Of a DNA stretch of 11,250 nucleotides, positions 1 through 7,277 are shown piece after piece. The stretch's first letter is position 1. Every line of letters starts with the position of its first letter. The notes beneath the pieces were generated by a model. It was given only the letters and a program-made list of their open reading frames with translations, had not been told where the DNA came from and did no database searches. Source of the stretch: Hyphococcus sp. (GTDB lineage: Bacteria; Pseudomonadota; Alphaproteobacteria; Caulobacterales; Parvularculaceae). Where the stretch lies: assembly GCA_021604605.1 (NCBI GenBank), contig BQJH01000076.1:1-11250 (forward strand), in the 5' to 3' direction. A program made the position numbers and the translations under genes.

Positions 1-179
1 TCTGTCATCAGGTTTCCTCGAAGTGGTGTCTGTTTTCATATCAGCCAGCGCACACAGTATAGCGATAGCCTGTTGCCGCCTTTTTAGCCCAGCGCATTAG
101 AATAATCATCCTAAGAGCCAGCTCATCCGTCTCGCAACTCATATATACACATCCGCGTAACTCTGCAGGCGCTTTAGAA

Positions 180-218
180 AGGGCGCCGCCGGGTTCATTA
201 TCTCATCACCGGCGCCCT
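180..218. repeat. 9-bp inverted repeat (hairpin) in the podJ leader
   Basis: AGGGCGCCG at 180-188 is the exact reverse complement of CGGCGCCCT at 210-218, with a 21-nt loop between them. The stem is almost all G and C, so the transcript could fold stably. No T-run follows it on the + strand, and on the minus strand only a short CCCTTTCT follows, so it is a poor match to an intrinsic terminator. It might be a terminator remnant of a neighbouring gene, a binding site for a dimeric regulator, or chance. The repeat itself is seen directly; its role is unknown. Confidence 0.5.
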
Positions 219-287
219 ATTCTGGGGAATAATAATTCTTCTCCGCCACATTCTGCAACGTAGCAAAAATTCAACCAATTCAAGGGC

Positions 288-292
288 GAATC
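288..292. promoter_or_regulatory. GANTC (CcrM methylation) site next to the CtrA box
   Basis: GAATC at 288-292 matches GANTC, the target of the CcrM adenine methyltransferase of alphaproteobacteria, and is the only one I see in 1-476. It ends 4 bp before the CtrA box. In Caulobacter, GcrA acts at promoters carrying methylated GANTC sites, so the placement suggests replication-timed expression of the gene downstream. The motif is short and could be coincidental; its use here is inference. Confidence 0.45.
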
Positions 293-296
293 AGCG

Positions 297-312
297 TTAA
301 CGTCTGTTTAAC
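297..312. promoter_or_regulatory. CtrA box, TTAA-N7-TTAAC
   Basis: The sequence TTAACGTCTGTTTAAC matches the full CtrA consensus TTAA-N7-TTAAC exactly: TTAA at 297-300, seven bases, TTAA at 308-311, then C. It lies 164 bp before the chosen start of the PodJ-like gene, a normal place for a promoter or operator with a leader. CtrA is the master cell-cycle response regulator of Caulobacter and relatives, and can activate or repress depending on position relative to -35. From memory, podJ in Caulobacter is under GcrA and CtrA control, which fits. Whether CtrA activates or represses here cannot be read from the sequence. Confidence 0.7.
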
Positions 313-476
313 CTTTTGGTTCGTCGCCTCTGAAAGTCAGGCAATTAGGGCTTTGTGAGGAGGACGAAGCACCTTAACGGTCGAACGTTGTGTCTTAGTG
401 CTCACGGCGCGCCTCGCGTGCATTGCAATATTTAAAATGCGCCCGCCTTTCGCGGACGCCAGAGACGGTGAAAACC

Positions 477-3407
477 ATGAAGTCAAATGCGCCTTGGAGT
501 GTCAAAGGGATTGAGCGCGACGCTCGCGAGACGGCCAAAGAAGCCGCCAAACGCGAAGGCATGACGGTTGGAGAATGGCTCAACCAGATGATTTATTCCT
601 CTGGCGATCCGGAGCCGTCCGGCGGTGAAGTTGAAGGTCTGAAACTGCGTGATCTCATCACTGCAATCGAGCATTTGCATCAACGGGTCTCGGACAGCCA
701 GAACCAAAGCGCAGAGAACGTCCGTGAAGTGACCGGCAAAGTCGGTGAGATCGTAGAACGTATCCAGCGCCTCGAACGCGTGAAGCCCAATCAAGATACA
801 AACCCGGACCTTGCGCAACGCCTGGAAAAACTCGAAGCAAAATCTGGCGACCGTGATCGCATCCACGCTCTGAAAGCGCTAGAAAACGCAGTAACCCAAG
901 TTGCGGTACAATTCAGCACCGCGCAAAAAACATCCCTGGAACGGCTCGACGCCACCGAGCGTCAAATTCAAAGCTTCGCCGAACGCCTTGATGACTTGCC
1001 GGAAGGCGCAGGCCTGGAAGCTGGCGACAGCAAAAATGTTCAGTCTCTAAAAGAAGCAATCGACAAGCTGTCGGCGCGGCTTGAGCGCACAGAGTCCATT
1101 CTTGGCGAGGCGGGTGACCTTAACACGCAAGCTGGCGGCTCATTTGATCCGGAGTTTGTTGAGAGCACGGGCTCACGCCTGCGCATTCTGGGCGACGAAA
1201 TCAAACGCGGCGGCGATCAGATCCGCACGCTCGAAAATACCATCGAGAAGCTTTCCAGCCAGATTGACGCCGCCGAACAACGCAGCGCTGAAGGTGTGCA
1301 GAAAGTATCAGAAACTCTCGTCGAGTTACGCGAAACGATCACAGACGATCAAATCGGCGGCGCCGATAAAAATGATATCGAAGCCGCCGTCGCCGCAGCG
1401 ACTCGTGAAACCGAAGGGCGCATTACGGCGCTTCAGCGCTCGTTTGAAGATATGATTGTTCGCCTTGATAGTATCGGCGCGAACGGAGGCTTGAGCGATA
1501 CGAACCGCTCATCCTTTTTGTCACAAGCTCATTCGGACAGTGATGATGACAGCTTTGACGGCGCGAAGATATTTGGCGACATCGCCCACGGCGCTGCGGC
1601 CCATGGTCTAAAAGAAGACAGCGACGAGGAAAATGACGATTTAGTAGCGGACGTTGAAACAAACACCCTTTCCTGTGAACCTGCCGACACCGTTGAACTA
1701 AGCGATGCTGTAGAAATCGAAGAGGAAGATCCTTTCGCTTTCGCAAACGAGATAGATGCTGATCTCGATGAGCCAGCAGTTGAAAATAACATTGAAGACA
1801 GTTCGCAAGACAGCGAAAAAGATGACTTCAATTTCGATCTTGATGATGGCCCAGCGGAAGTAGAACAATCTATTGCCGACAGCGCCGCTCCGACAGCCGC
1901 AGATAACAATGATGACTTTAATGAAACAGTGGACACTGTCGAGGCGGCTGAACCTGTTAGCACATCTATCGGCGATGACCTTGACCAGATTTTAGCCGAT
2001 CTTGACGGCCTCTCTTCTATTGAAAAACCATCTGTTGAACCAACGACAGAAGAACCTGTCAGTAATCTTGGCGCTGATAATGTTAAGAATGAAGAATACG
2101 AAAAACCTCTCTTTGGCGCCGGAAAGGTGCTGCCCGCGAAATCAACCTCAGAAGAAGCTGACCCAGCTGACCCTAATAAAAGACTGCGCCGTAACCTGAC
2201 GCCAAAGCAAAAAGCTATTCTTGCCGCCCGCGCCCGTCGCAAGCGCATGGCCGCGGCGGCGACACCAGATCAAGAGGGAAACAATACGACAGCTGAAAAA
2301 GCGGCCAAAAAGGCTGCCGCAAAAAATGCATTGCGCGGCGCCGATGCGGATTACACAGATCAAACACTATCACCTCAAGGCGATGAGGACGAAGAAAAGT
2401 CCAGTCCCCTAGCAGGCGTTATTTCAGCTTTATCCGGCTTGCGCGCAAAGCTTCCCTTTATTGGTGATAAGACGGATGAGAAAGAGAATGCGGCGGAGAG
2501 TGCAAAGCTCAGCCCGCAGGAAGCCGCAACGCCGTCTGCAACAGCTGAAAGTGAGCGCACTCGCAATGGCGATCGCGCCGCTTTTGAAACATTAAAATCG
2601 ACAGCATCGGCTCGCCCGGTAACTTTGGCGCTCGGTGTGGCGATCCTTCTGTCCGTCGCCGTTCTCTTTTTTATGGTGAAAGATTTCATCTTTAAGTCGC
2701 CTGACAGCGTTGGGCCGCGCGCGAATATTGAAGAACCCCTCACTCTGGATGGTTCCTCACGAGACAACCCTGGCGCAGACACGGGGAATGAAGTGCTGGA
2801 AGTTCCCGCCGCTCCAGCAATCGACCCAAGCACTCTCTATCGTGATGCGTTGACTGGTCTTAACGCTGCAGAAACCGAACCTGAAACTGCAGCTGCAATC
2901 AGCAAGCTGCAGGAAGCCGCCGCCCTTGGTTTCCCGCCTGCTCAGTTACAGCTCGGTGAGTTTTTCAAAACTGGCCAGGGCGTAGAGCAGGATCTCGCCC
3001 GCGCCCGCACATGGTTCCGCCGCGCTGCAAATGGCGGAAATGTCCTCGCGATGCATCGTATCGGTGTCATGACAGCGCGCGGTGATGGCGGTCCGGCGGA
3101 TACGGGCGAAGCGGTTGGATGGTTTGAACAGGCTGGCAATCGCGGCCTTGTGGACTCTCAATATAATCTCGGTGCGATTTTCCACCCGAGCAATGACGGC
3201 CCCGCGTCCACCATTCAAGATCCTGGCAAAGCTTATTACTGGTATTCGCTGGCCGCAAAGAACGGCGATGAGCAGGCCGCTCCCCTCGCCGCCAGTGTCG
3301 CTGCCGCTCTCTCGCCGGAACAGATCCGCTCGCTCAATCAATCCATCGAGGATTGGGAAGCTCTGCCCTCTGACAGCGAAGCAAACGAGATCACCCCAGC
3401 TGGATAA
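477..3407 (+). CDS. podJ: PodJ-like polar organising protein with Sel1 repeats
   Basis: A 976-residue predicted single-pass inner-membrane protein, close to the length I recall for Caulobacter PodJ, which organises one cell pole. Layout: conserved N-terminal module with APWSVKGI at 5-12 and GMTVGEWLNQMI at 28-39; long Glu/Lys/Gln-rich coiled coil about 55-340; acidic disordered region about 355-515 with repeated DD(F/L) motifs; basic stretch about 568-620; one membrane span about 715-734; periplasmic Sel1 repeats about 803-938, including GLVDSQYNLG. No peptidoglycan-binding domain follows; only about 38 residues remain. The ATG at 477 is chosen because the conserved module begins there; in-frame GTG (468) and ATG (423) add residues unlike the family. 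The CtrA box and GANTC site upstream fit a cell-cycle-timed gene. Domain order is visible; polar function is inferred. Confidence 0.8.
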   Translation: MKSNAPWSVKGIERDARETAKEAAKREGMTVGEWLNQMIYSSGDPEPSGGEVEGLKLRDLITAIEHLHQRVSDSQNQSAENVREVTGKVGEIVERIQRLERVKPNQDTNPDLAQRLEKLEAKSGDRDRIHALKALENAVTQVAVQFSTAQKTSLERLDATERQIQSFAERLDDLPEGAGLEAGDSKNVQSLKEAIDKLSARLERTESILGEAGDLNTQAGGSFDPEFVESTGSRLRILGDEIKRGGDQIRTLENTIEKLSSQIDAAEQRSAEGVQKVSETLVELRETITDDQIGGADKNDIEAAVAAATRETEGRITALQRSFEDMIVRLDSIGANGGLSDTNRSSFLSQAHSDSDDDSFDGAKIFGDIAHGAAAHGLKEDSDEENDDLVADVETNTLSCEPADTVELSDAVEIEEEDPFAFANEIDADLDEPAVENNIEDSSQDSEKDDFNFDLDDGPAEVEQSIADSAAPTAADNNDDFNETVDTVEAAEPVSTSIGDDLDQILADLDGLSSIEKPSVEPTTEEPVSNLGADNVKNEEYEKPLFGAGKVLPAKSTSEEADPADPNKRLRRNLTPKQKAILAARARRKRMAAAATPDQEGNNTTAEKAAKKAAAKNALRGADADYTDQTLSPQGDEDEEKSSPLAGVISALSGLRAKLPFIGDKTDEKENAAESAKLSPQEAATPSATAESERTRNGDRAAFETLKSTASARPVTLALGVAILLSVAVLFFMVKDFIFKSPDSVGPRANIEEPLTLDGSSRDNPGADTGNEVLEVPAAPAIDPSTLYRDALTGLNAAETEPETAAAISKLQEAAALGFPPAQLQLGEFFKTGQGVEQDLARARTWFRRAANGGNVLAMHRIGVMTARGDGGPADTGEAVGWFEQAGNRGLVDSQYNLGAIFHPSNDGPASTIQDPGKAYYWYSLAAKNGDEQAAPLAASVAAALSPEQIRSLNQSIEDWEALPSDSEANEITPAG

Positions 3408-3513
3408 AACATGGCTCCTTTAGAGAGTTTCGCCTGTCCGCTTCTTGCGGGGGCCAATCAAGCGCGCCTATAAGCGAGTATTCGCGTTCGCCCTCAACCT
3501 GGTTGCCTTGTTC

Positions 3514-4428
3514 ATGCAACTTTATCTCCCCATTGCGGAAATCCCGGTCGATCCCTTCGTCGTGATTTTCATGGGCGGGGCGGTTGGTTTTTTGTCCGGC
3601 ATGTTCGGCGTTGGCGGCGGCTTCTTAATGACCCCGCTCCTGATTTTTTACGGCATCCCACCTGCGGTTGCTGTGGGGACCGAAGCGTCGCAAATTGTCG
3701 CCTCTTCAGTCTCGGGTGTTCTGGTTCACCTGCGCCGTAAAACTGTCGATTTCTTGATGGGCGGCTTTCTGGTTTTAGGCGGCGGATTTGGCGCCGTCGC
3801 AGGCATCATGATCTTTCGATATTTCCGCGCCATCGGGCAGATCGAAACATTTATCTCTGTTGCCTATGTAATTTTTCTAGGGTCCATCGGCGCGCTGATG
3901 ATGGTGGAATCCTTGCGGGCGTTGTTACGGTCTCCGACAGCGCCAAGGCCACGCCGCAAACATCGCAGCGCAGAGTGGATGGCCGCGATGCCGTTCGCCA
4001 TGAAGTTTCGCCGCTCAGGTCTTTACATTAGTCCAATCCCGCCGATCATCCTCGGCTTTCTCGTAGGTATGCTGGCGGCGATTATGGGTGTAGGCGGCGG
4101 CTTCATCATGGTGCCAGCGATGCTCTATATTTTGAACATGCCAACCAATGTGGTTGTGGGCACATCCTTGTTTCAAATTATTTTTGTCACCGCCATCGCA
4201 ACAGTGCTCCATGCAAGCGCCAATCAGACTGTTGATATCGTCCTGGCCTTATTGCTGCTGACCGGCGGTGTTATCGGCGCCCAAATCGGCGCCCGCGCGG
4301 GACGGCATTTAAAAGGCGAACAGTTACGCGCCCTCCTTGCCCTGATCGTTTTAGGCGTGTGCGCCCGGCTTTTGTTTGATTTAACAACGCCGCCCCTCTC
4401 TCCCTTTATTGTGGAGAGTGTTTCTTGA
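3514..4428 (+). CDS. Sulfite exporter TauE/SafE (TSUP) family transporter
   Basis: A 304-residue multi-span membrane protein of the TSUP (DUF81, TauE/SafE) family, which moves sulfite, sulfoacetate, thiosulfate or other anions across the inner membrane. The two internal halves each carry the hallmark glycine-rich loop: GMFGVGGGF at 29-37 followed by a Pro, and MGVGGGF at 191-197 followed by MVP. A basic, poorly hydrophobic linker separates them at about 145-170. The frame stays open upstream to a TTG at 3445, but ATG 3514 is preferred because MQLYLPIAE is how alphaproteobacterial members usually begin and the length then fits the family. No good Shine-Dalgarno precedes 3514. The stop overlaps the start of the next gene by 4 bases, so the two are probably cotranslated. 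The transported anion is unknown. Confidence 0.88.
   Translation: MQLYLPIAEIPVDPFVVIFMGGAVGFLSGMFGVGGGFLMTPLLIFYGIPPAVAVGTEASQIVASSVSGVLVHLRRKTVDFLMGGFLVLGGGFGAVAGIMIFRYFRAIGQIETFISVAYVIFLGSIGALMMVESLRALLRSPTAPRPRRKHRSAEWMAAMPFAMKFRRSGLYISPIPPIILGFLVGMLAAIMGVGGGFIMVPAMLYILNMPTNVVVGTSLFQIIFVTAIATVLHASANQTVDIVLALLLLTGGVIGAQIGARAGRHLKGEQLRALLALIVLGVCARLLFDLTTPPLSPFIVESVS
4413..4418 (+). promoter_or_regulatory. Ribosome binding site supporting a TTG start
   Basis: GGAGAG at 4413-4418 lies 6 bases before the TTG at 4425, inside the end of the transporter gene. It favours this TTG over the next TTG (4431) and over the ATG at 4473, which would cut the signal peptide in half. Confidence 0.6.
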
Positions 4429-5219
4429 TTTTGCAGCACAGATTTTTTTCAACGCTGTTTGGCTTTGCCGCCATGCTGGCCGCCCCTAATGGGTTTGCTC
4501 AAACCTCCTCCTCCACAGCAGGGATCGAAATTGCGCTGACCAATGACAAAGTTGAAATCGATACGAGCTTTTCCGGTGCGCAATTAACGCTCTTTGGCGC
4601 CGTCAACGGAATGGAAAATCCCGCTGAAAAAATTGACATCATTTCTGTTGTACGCGGACCAGAAACGAATTTTGAAATCCGCCAACTGACCCGCAACAAT
4701 TTAATCTGGACGCCAGGGGATGCACACAAGATTGAAAATGCGCCGGCGCTTTATCTGACAAACGCCACAAAACCGATCACTGATATCGCGCCCTTACCTG
4801 ATCAAGCAAAATATAGATTAGGCGCTAATCACCTCGGCGTTCGCGCACCAGGCTCTAGTGAAGAAAACGCAAACACCGCGCATGATCTTGATTACGAAAA
4901 AGCATTCCTCAAAGAGAACGAGACCAAAGGCCTTTACCGCGATGCGGTAGACGGCGTCGCCTTTAAAAAAGGCTCTCTCTTCGCCATTCAGGTAAACCTG
5001 CCCGCCAACACGCCTGTCGGTGATTATGATGTCTTCGTCTATCTCTATCAGGATGGTGCATTGCTCTCCCGCGACACGGCGACATTATTGGTCAATAAAG
5101 TCGGGATAGAGCGACGTATCTACGAACTTGCCCACGAAAGACCGGTTTCTTACGGCATCACATGCGTCGCCCTGTCGCTATTTGCGGGGTGGATTGCAGC
5201 CCTTGCATTTCGCAAATGA
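4425..5219 (+). CDS. TIGR02186 / Alph_Pro_TM family membrane-anchored protein
   Basis: A 264-residue protein that I recognise as the alphaproteobacterial family TIGR02186 (putative transmembrane protein, Alph_Pro_TM), whose function is not established. It has an N-terminal signal peptide (hydrophobic about 7-20, likely cleavage after GFA at 23-25), a beta-rich exported domain about 26-235 and one C-terminal membrane span about 242-261 ending in a short positive tail. It is therefore probably a periplasmic domain tethered to the inner membrane. The start is TTG, supported by GGAGAG 6 bases upstream and by the complete signal peptide it gives. The TTGA overlap with the TSUP gene stop implies translational coupling. 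I recall TSUP genes beside this family in other alphaproteobacteria, so it may be an accessory subunit of the transporter; that is inference. Confidence 0.8.
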   Translation: MILQHRFFSTLFGFAAMLAAPNGFAQTSSSTAGIEIALTNDKVEIDTSFSGAQLTLFGAVNGMENPAEKIDIISVVRGPETNFEIRQLTRNNLIWTPGDAHKIENAPALYLTNATKPITDIAPLPDQAKYRLGANHLGVRAPGSSEENANTAHDLDYEKAFLKENETKGLYRDAVDGVAFKKGSLFAIQVNLPANTPVGDYDVFVYLYQDGALLSRDTATLLVNKVGIERRIYELAHERPVSYGITCVALSLFAGWIAALAFRK

Positions 5220-5248
5220 CAATTATGGTTTAAGCTATCTCACTGACG

Positions 5249-5253
5249 GGAGG
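5249..5253 (+). promoter_or_regulatory. Strong Shine-Dalgarno for the first DUF3429 gene
   Basis: GGAGG at 5249-5253 lies 4 bases before ATG 5258. It fixes that start, so the unusual glutamine-rich N-terminus that follows is probably really translated. Confidence 0.65.
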
Positions 5254-5257
5254 GTAT

Positions 5258-5800
5258 ATGACCCAGAGTGCAAACCAGAACGCCATAAACCAAGCGGGAC
5301 TTCAACAACAAGCTGGGGTCCAACAATCTGGGTCTCAGAGAGAAATTTCTCAGGGGCTTCCCCAATCCGCTGCAGTACTCGCTTATGCCGGCGCTTTGCC
5401 GTTGATTGTTGCGGCGCTCGTCGTGTGGTTGAAGCCGGGAGAAACTGCCGCCGCCATCACAAACTTCATGTTACTTTATGGCGGTGTTCTGATCGCTTTT
5501 TTTGGCGGCGTTCGCTGGGGTATCGCGGTGATGCGTCATGGCGGGCCGACCTTCACCAGTCTCCTTGGGGGCGTTGTCCCCCTCCTCATCGCCTTGCCAG
5601 TTTTCTTTCTCGATGATGCGCGCTTGCGATTTTTGATCATCATTATCGCTTTACCGCTTCTGCTTTGGGATGATTTACGCGCGACACGACGCGGCAGCGG
5701 CGCGCCCGACTGGTATCTCGGCGTCAGAACCCCCCTGACAATTTTGATGAGCGTTTCTTTTATTGTCGCCTCCCTGCAAACATTAACGGCAGCGGGGTAA
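5258..5800 (+). CDS. DUF3429 membrane protein with Gln-rich N-terminus
   Basis: A 180-residue protein of family DUF3429, predicted to sit in the inner membrane with about four to five hydrophobic spans from residue 39 onward. Family signs are the LLYGGVLIAFFGGVRWG segment about 73-89 and PDWYLGVRTPLT near the C-terminus. No function is known for the family. The first 36 residues are polar and low in complexity, with 11 glutamines plus Asn, Ser and Gly. This tail is absent from the paralogue that follows and is presumably disordered and exposed on one side of the membrane. The start has a strong ribosome binding site. The gene lies 38 bp after the TIGR02186 gene and 3 bp before the second DUF3429 gene, so the cluster is probably one transcript. 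Confidence 0.8.
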   Translation: MTQSANQNAINQAGLQQQAGVQQSGSQREISQGLPQSAAVLAYAGALPLIVAALVVWLKPGETAAAITNFMLLYGGVLIAFFGGVRWGIAVMRHGGPTFTSLLGGVVPLLIALPVFFLDDARLRFLIIIIALPLLLWDDLRATRRGSGAPDWYLGVRTPLTILMSVSFIVASLQTLTAAG

Positions 5801-5803
5801 ATC

Positions 5804-6289
5804 ATGGCCTCTCGCTCACAAGAAGAAATGACCCGCCTTGGCCTTTTTGGTCTGATACCGTTTGTTTTCAGCGCTGTGGTTTTATGGCTGAGCCCATGGC
5901 TGATACCGCAATATATGGCGCTCGACTTTCACCAGATCGCACTTGTCTATGGCGGTGTCACCGTTGCTTATCTGGCAGGTCTGAACGCTGGGGGATTTTT
6001 AACATCCCCATCAAAAGCGCCCGGTTCTTTTTTTCAGGGGCAGATCATCACTCTTTTTGCGTTTCTTGCGATTATGCCAAGCGGTGTTTTTTCGTTTTCT
6101 GTTGGTTCAGCCTGGCGCCACATTGTCATTCTCATCTTGTTAATCGTGTTGCTGCTGCGTGATTTAAATGCCGCGAATGCAGGAAACCTGCCTCGCTGGT
6201 ATGGCGCTTTGCGGGTTAGGCTGACTTTCTGGGCAGGCGTTTCGATTATCCTTATTTTCACCCGGTTATTTCTCTGGGGATTTTATTAA
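5804..6289 (+). CDS. Second, divergent DUF3429-family membrane protein
   Basis: A 161-residue membrane protein with about five hydrophobic segments. It aligns by eye with the preceding DUF3429 protein: both have a start-proximal span ending near W-L-x-P, a VYGG/LYGG motif followed by a Gly-rich span (here ALVYGGVTVAYLAGLNAGG), a late (L/W)RDL/WDDL element, and a WYGALRVRLT motif matching WYLGVRTPLT in the first copy. Overall identity is low, so the duplication is old or the pair is functionally differentiated. ATG 5804 follows the previous stop by 3 bases, with a G-rich stretch (GCGGGG) just upstream. Its function is unknown, and the tight spacing suggests the two products may form a heteromer. 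Confidence 0.72.
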   Translation: MASRSQEEMTRLGLFGLIPFVFSAVVLWLSPWLIPQYMALDFHQIALVYGGVTVAYLAGLNAGGFLTSPSKAPGSFFQGQIITLFAFLAIMPSGVFSFSVGSAWRHIVILILLIVLLLRDLNAANAGNLPRWYGALRVRLTFWAGVSIILIFTRLFLWGFY

Positions 6290-6356
6290 ATGCACCTCCA
6301 GACCGGTTTATTAAACAGCACCATCCAGCGCTTTGCGATTGGCGGCTGACCGCCTG

Positions 6357-7277
6357 ATGGACGCCACCACCCTCGATCAACTCACCATCACGCTCGACCC
6401 GTCTTCGCAGGCGATGCTGGCGGGCGCTATCATCATTATGATGTTCGCCATCGCACTCGGCTTAAAGCCGGACCATTTTTCGTTCTTAAAAACCCATCGC
6501 CGGTTATTCTGGGGCGGTCTCGCGGCGCAGTTGATCGGGCTGCCTTTAATGACCATTGGCCTGGCCGCTGTTTTATCCCTGCCGCCGTCAATTGCCCTCG
6601 GCATGATTGTTGTCGCGGCCTGCCCCGGCGGCAATGTTTCAAACTTCATGACATATGCTGCACGCGGCGACACCGCCTATTCGGTTTCGCTCACAGCCGG
6701 ATCAAGTCTTGTCGCCGCCCTATGGACACCCGCCGCTATTTTATTCTGGTCGGGGCTTTATGGACCAACAGCTGATCTTTTAGAAACCATAGAATTCAAC
6801 CGCACAGTCTTTATCGCGCAAACAACATTGATGCTCGCCGCGCCTCTGGCGCTTGGTATGGTCGCGGCGCACTTCAAACCGCACGCAGCAGAAAAAGTGC
6901 GCGGGTTTCTGGCGCTGTTCGGCGCTGGTGTCTTGGCCTTTGTTATTTTGCGCGGCGTCACAGATTTTTTCCCACTTCTGGCAGCGGGCTGGGCGTTAAT
7001 CCTCATCCCTGTCGCCCTCCACAATGGCGCCGCGTTCGCCTTGGGCGCCGGCGCCGGGCGGATATTAAGAGCCAATGACGCCCAACGCAGATCGCTGACG
7101 TTTGAAGTGGGCATTCAAAATGCCGGGCTCGCCGTTGTCCTCCTCCTCAGCCAATTACAAGGGCTAGGCGGCGCAGCCGCCATTGCAGCTGCATGGGGCG
7201 TTTGGCACTTCTTTTCCGGTGGGGCTATGATTGCCCTGTTCCGATTTTTCGACAGACAAAAACGAGGCGTTTCATGA
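6357..7277 (+). CDS. Bile acid:sodium symporter (BASS) family transporter
   Basis: A 306-residue inner-membrane protein of the BASS/SBF family, which takes up organic anions such as bile acids, pantoate or keto acids with sodium. Two family signatures are present and complete: CPGGNVSNFMTY at 89-100, with the Ser-Asn pair (S95, N96) and following Thr/Ser residues of the first sodium site, and FEVGIQNAGL at 249-258, with Glu250 and Gln254 of the second. About nine to ten hydrophobic spans are visible. ATG 6357 is chosen over the in-frame TTG at 6333 because family length then fits; neither has a strong ribosome binding site. The final codons overlap the ATG of the amidohydrolase gene (ATGA), suggesting that uptake and hydrolysis of one substrate are linked. 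The substrate itself is not deducible. Confidence 0.87.
   Translation: MDATTLDQLTITLDPSSQAMLAGAIIIMMFAIALGLKPDHFSFLKTHRRLFWGGLAAQLIGLPLMTIGLAAVLSLPPSIALGMIVVAACPGGNVSNFMTYAARGDTAYSVSLTAGSSLVAALWTPAAILFWSGLYGPTADLLETIEFNRTVFIAQTTLMLAAPLALGMVAAHFKPHAAEKVRGFLALFGAGVLAFVILRGVTDFFPLLAAGWALILIPVALHNGAAFALGAGAGRILRANDAQRRSLTFEVGIQNAGLAVVLLLSQLQGLGGAAAIAAAWGVWHFFSGGAMIALFRFFDRQKRGVS

Larger units (their letters stand above)
1..476. other. Intergenic leader upstream of the PodJ-like gene
   Basis: No convincing gene lies here on either strand. The stretch is richer in A and T than the flanking coding DNA and all frames are frequently stopped. It contains a 9-bp inverted repeat (180-218), a GANTC site (288-292), a full CtrA box (297-312) and an isolated TTAAC half-site (374-378). 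A Shine-Dalgarno-like GAGGAGG at 357-363 has no start codon at a usable distance. On the minus strand an ATG at 39-37 opens 13 codons that run off the left edge. It could be the start of a divergent gene, but nothing confirms it. I see no clear sigma-70 -35/-10 pair. Confidence 0.7.

Noticed and set aside
1..39. Minus-strand ATG (39-37) opening MKTDTTSRKPDDR to the window edge, a possible divergent gene start
   Set aside because: Only 13 codons are visible, there is no convincing ribosome binding site and no recognisable motif. The frame stays open upstream without a start codon, which gives no extra support.
357..363. GAGGAGG Shine-Dalgarno-like sequence in the leader
   Set aside because: No ATG, GTG or TTG lies at a suitable distance downstream, so it does not start a gene that I can support.
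423..476. Extended start of the PodJ-like protein at ATG 423 or GTG 468
   Set aside because: The extra residues do not look like the family, no Shine-Dalgarno precedes 423, and the conserved APWSVKGI module begins just after ATG 477.
1529..2248. Long minus-strand open frame (239 codons) inside the PodJ-like gene
   Set aside because: It is Ser-rich low-complexity sequence produced by reading the acidic Asp/Glu codons backwards. It has no family resemblance and is a shadow of the real gene.
3408..3513. Intrinsic terminator after the PodJ-like gene (short CCGC/GCGG hairpin near 3440)
   Set aside because: The stem is only about 4 bp and no T-run follows, so it does not meet the usual terminator pattern.
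6290..6349. Short ORF beginning ATG at 6290 between the DUF3429 and BASS genes
   Set aside because: Only 19 codons, no ribosome binding site and no recognisable peptide; more likely untranslated spacer.
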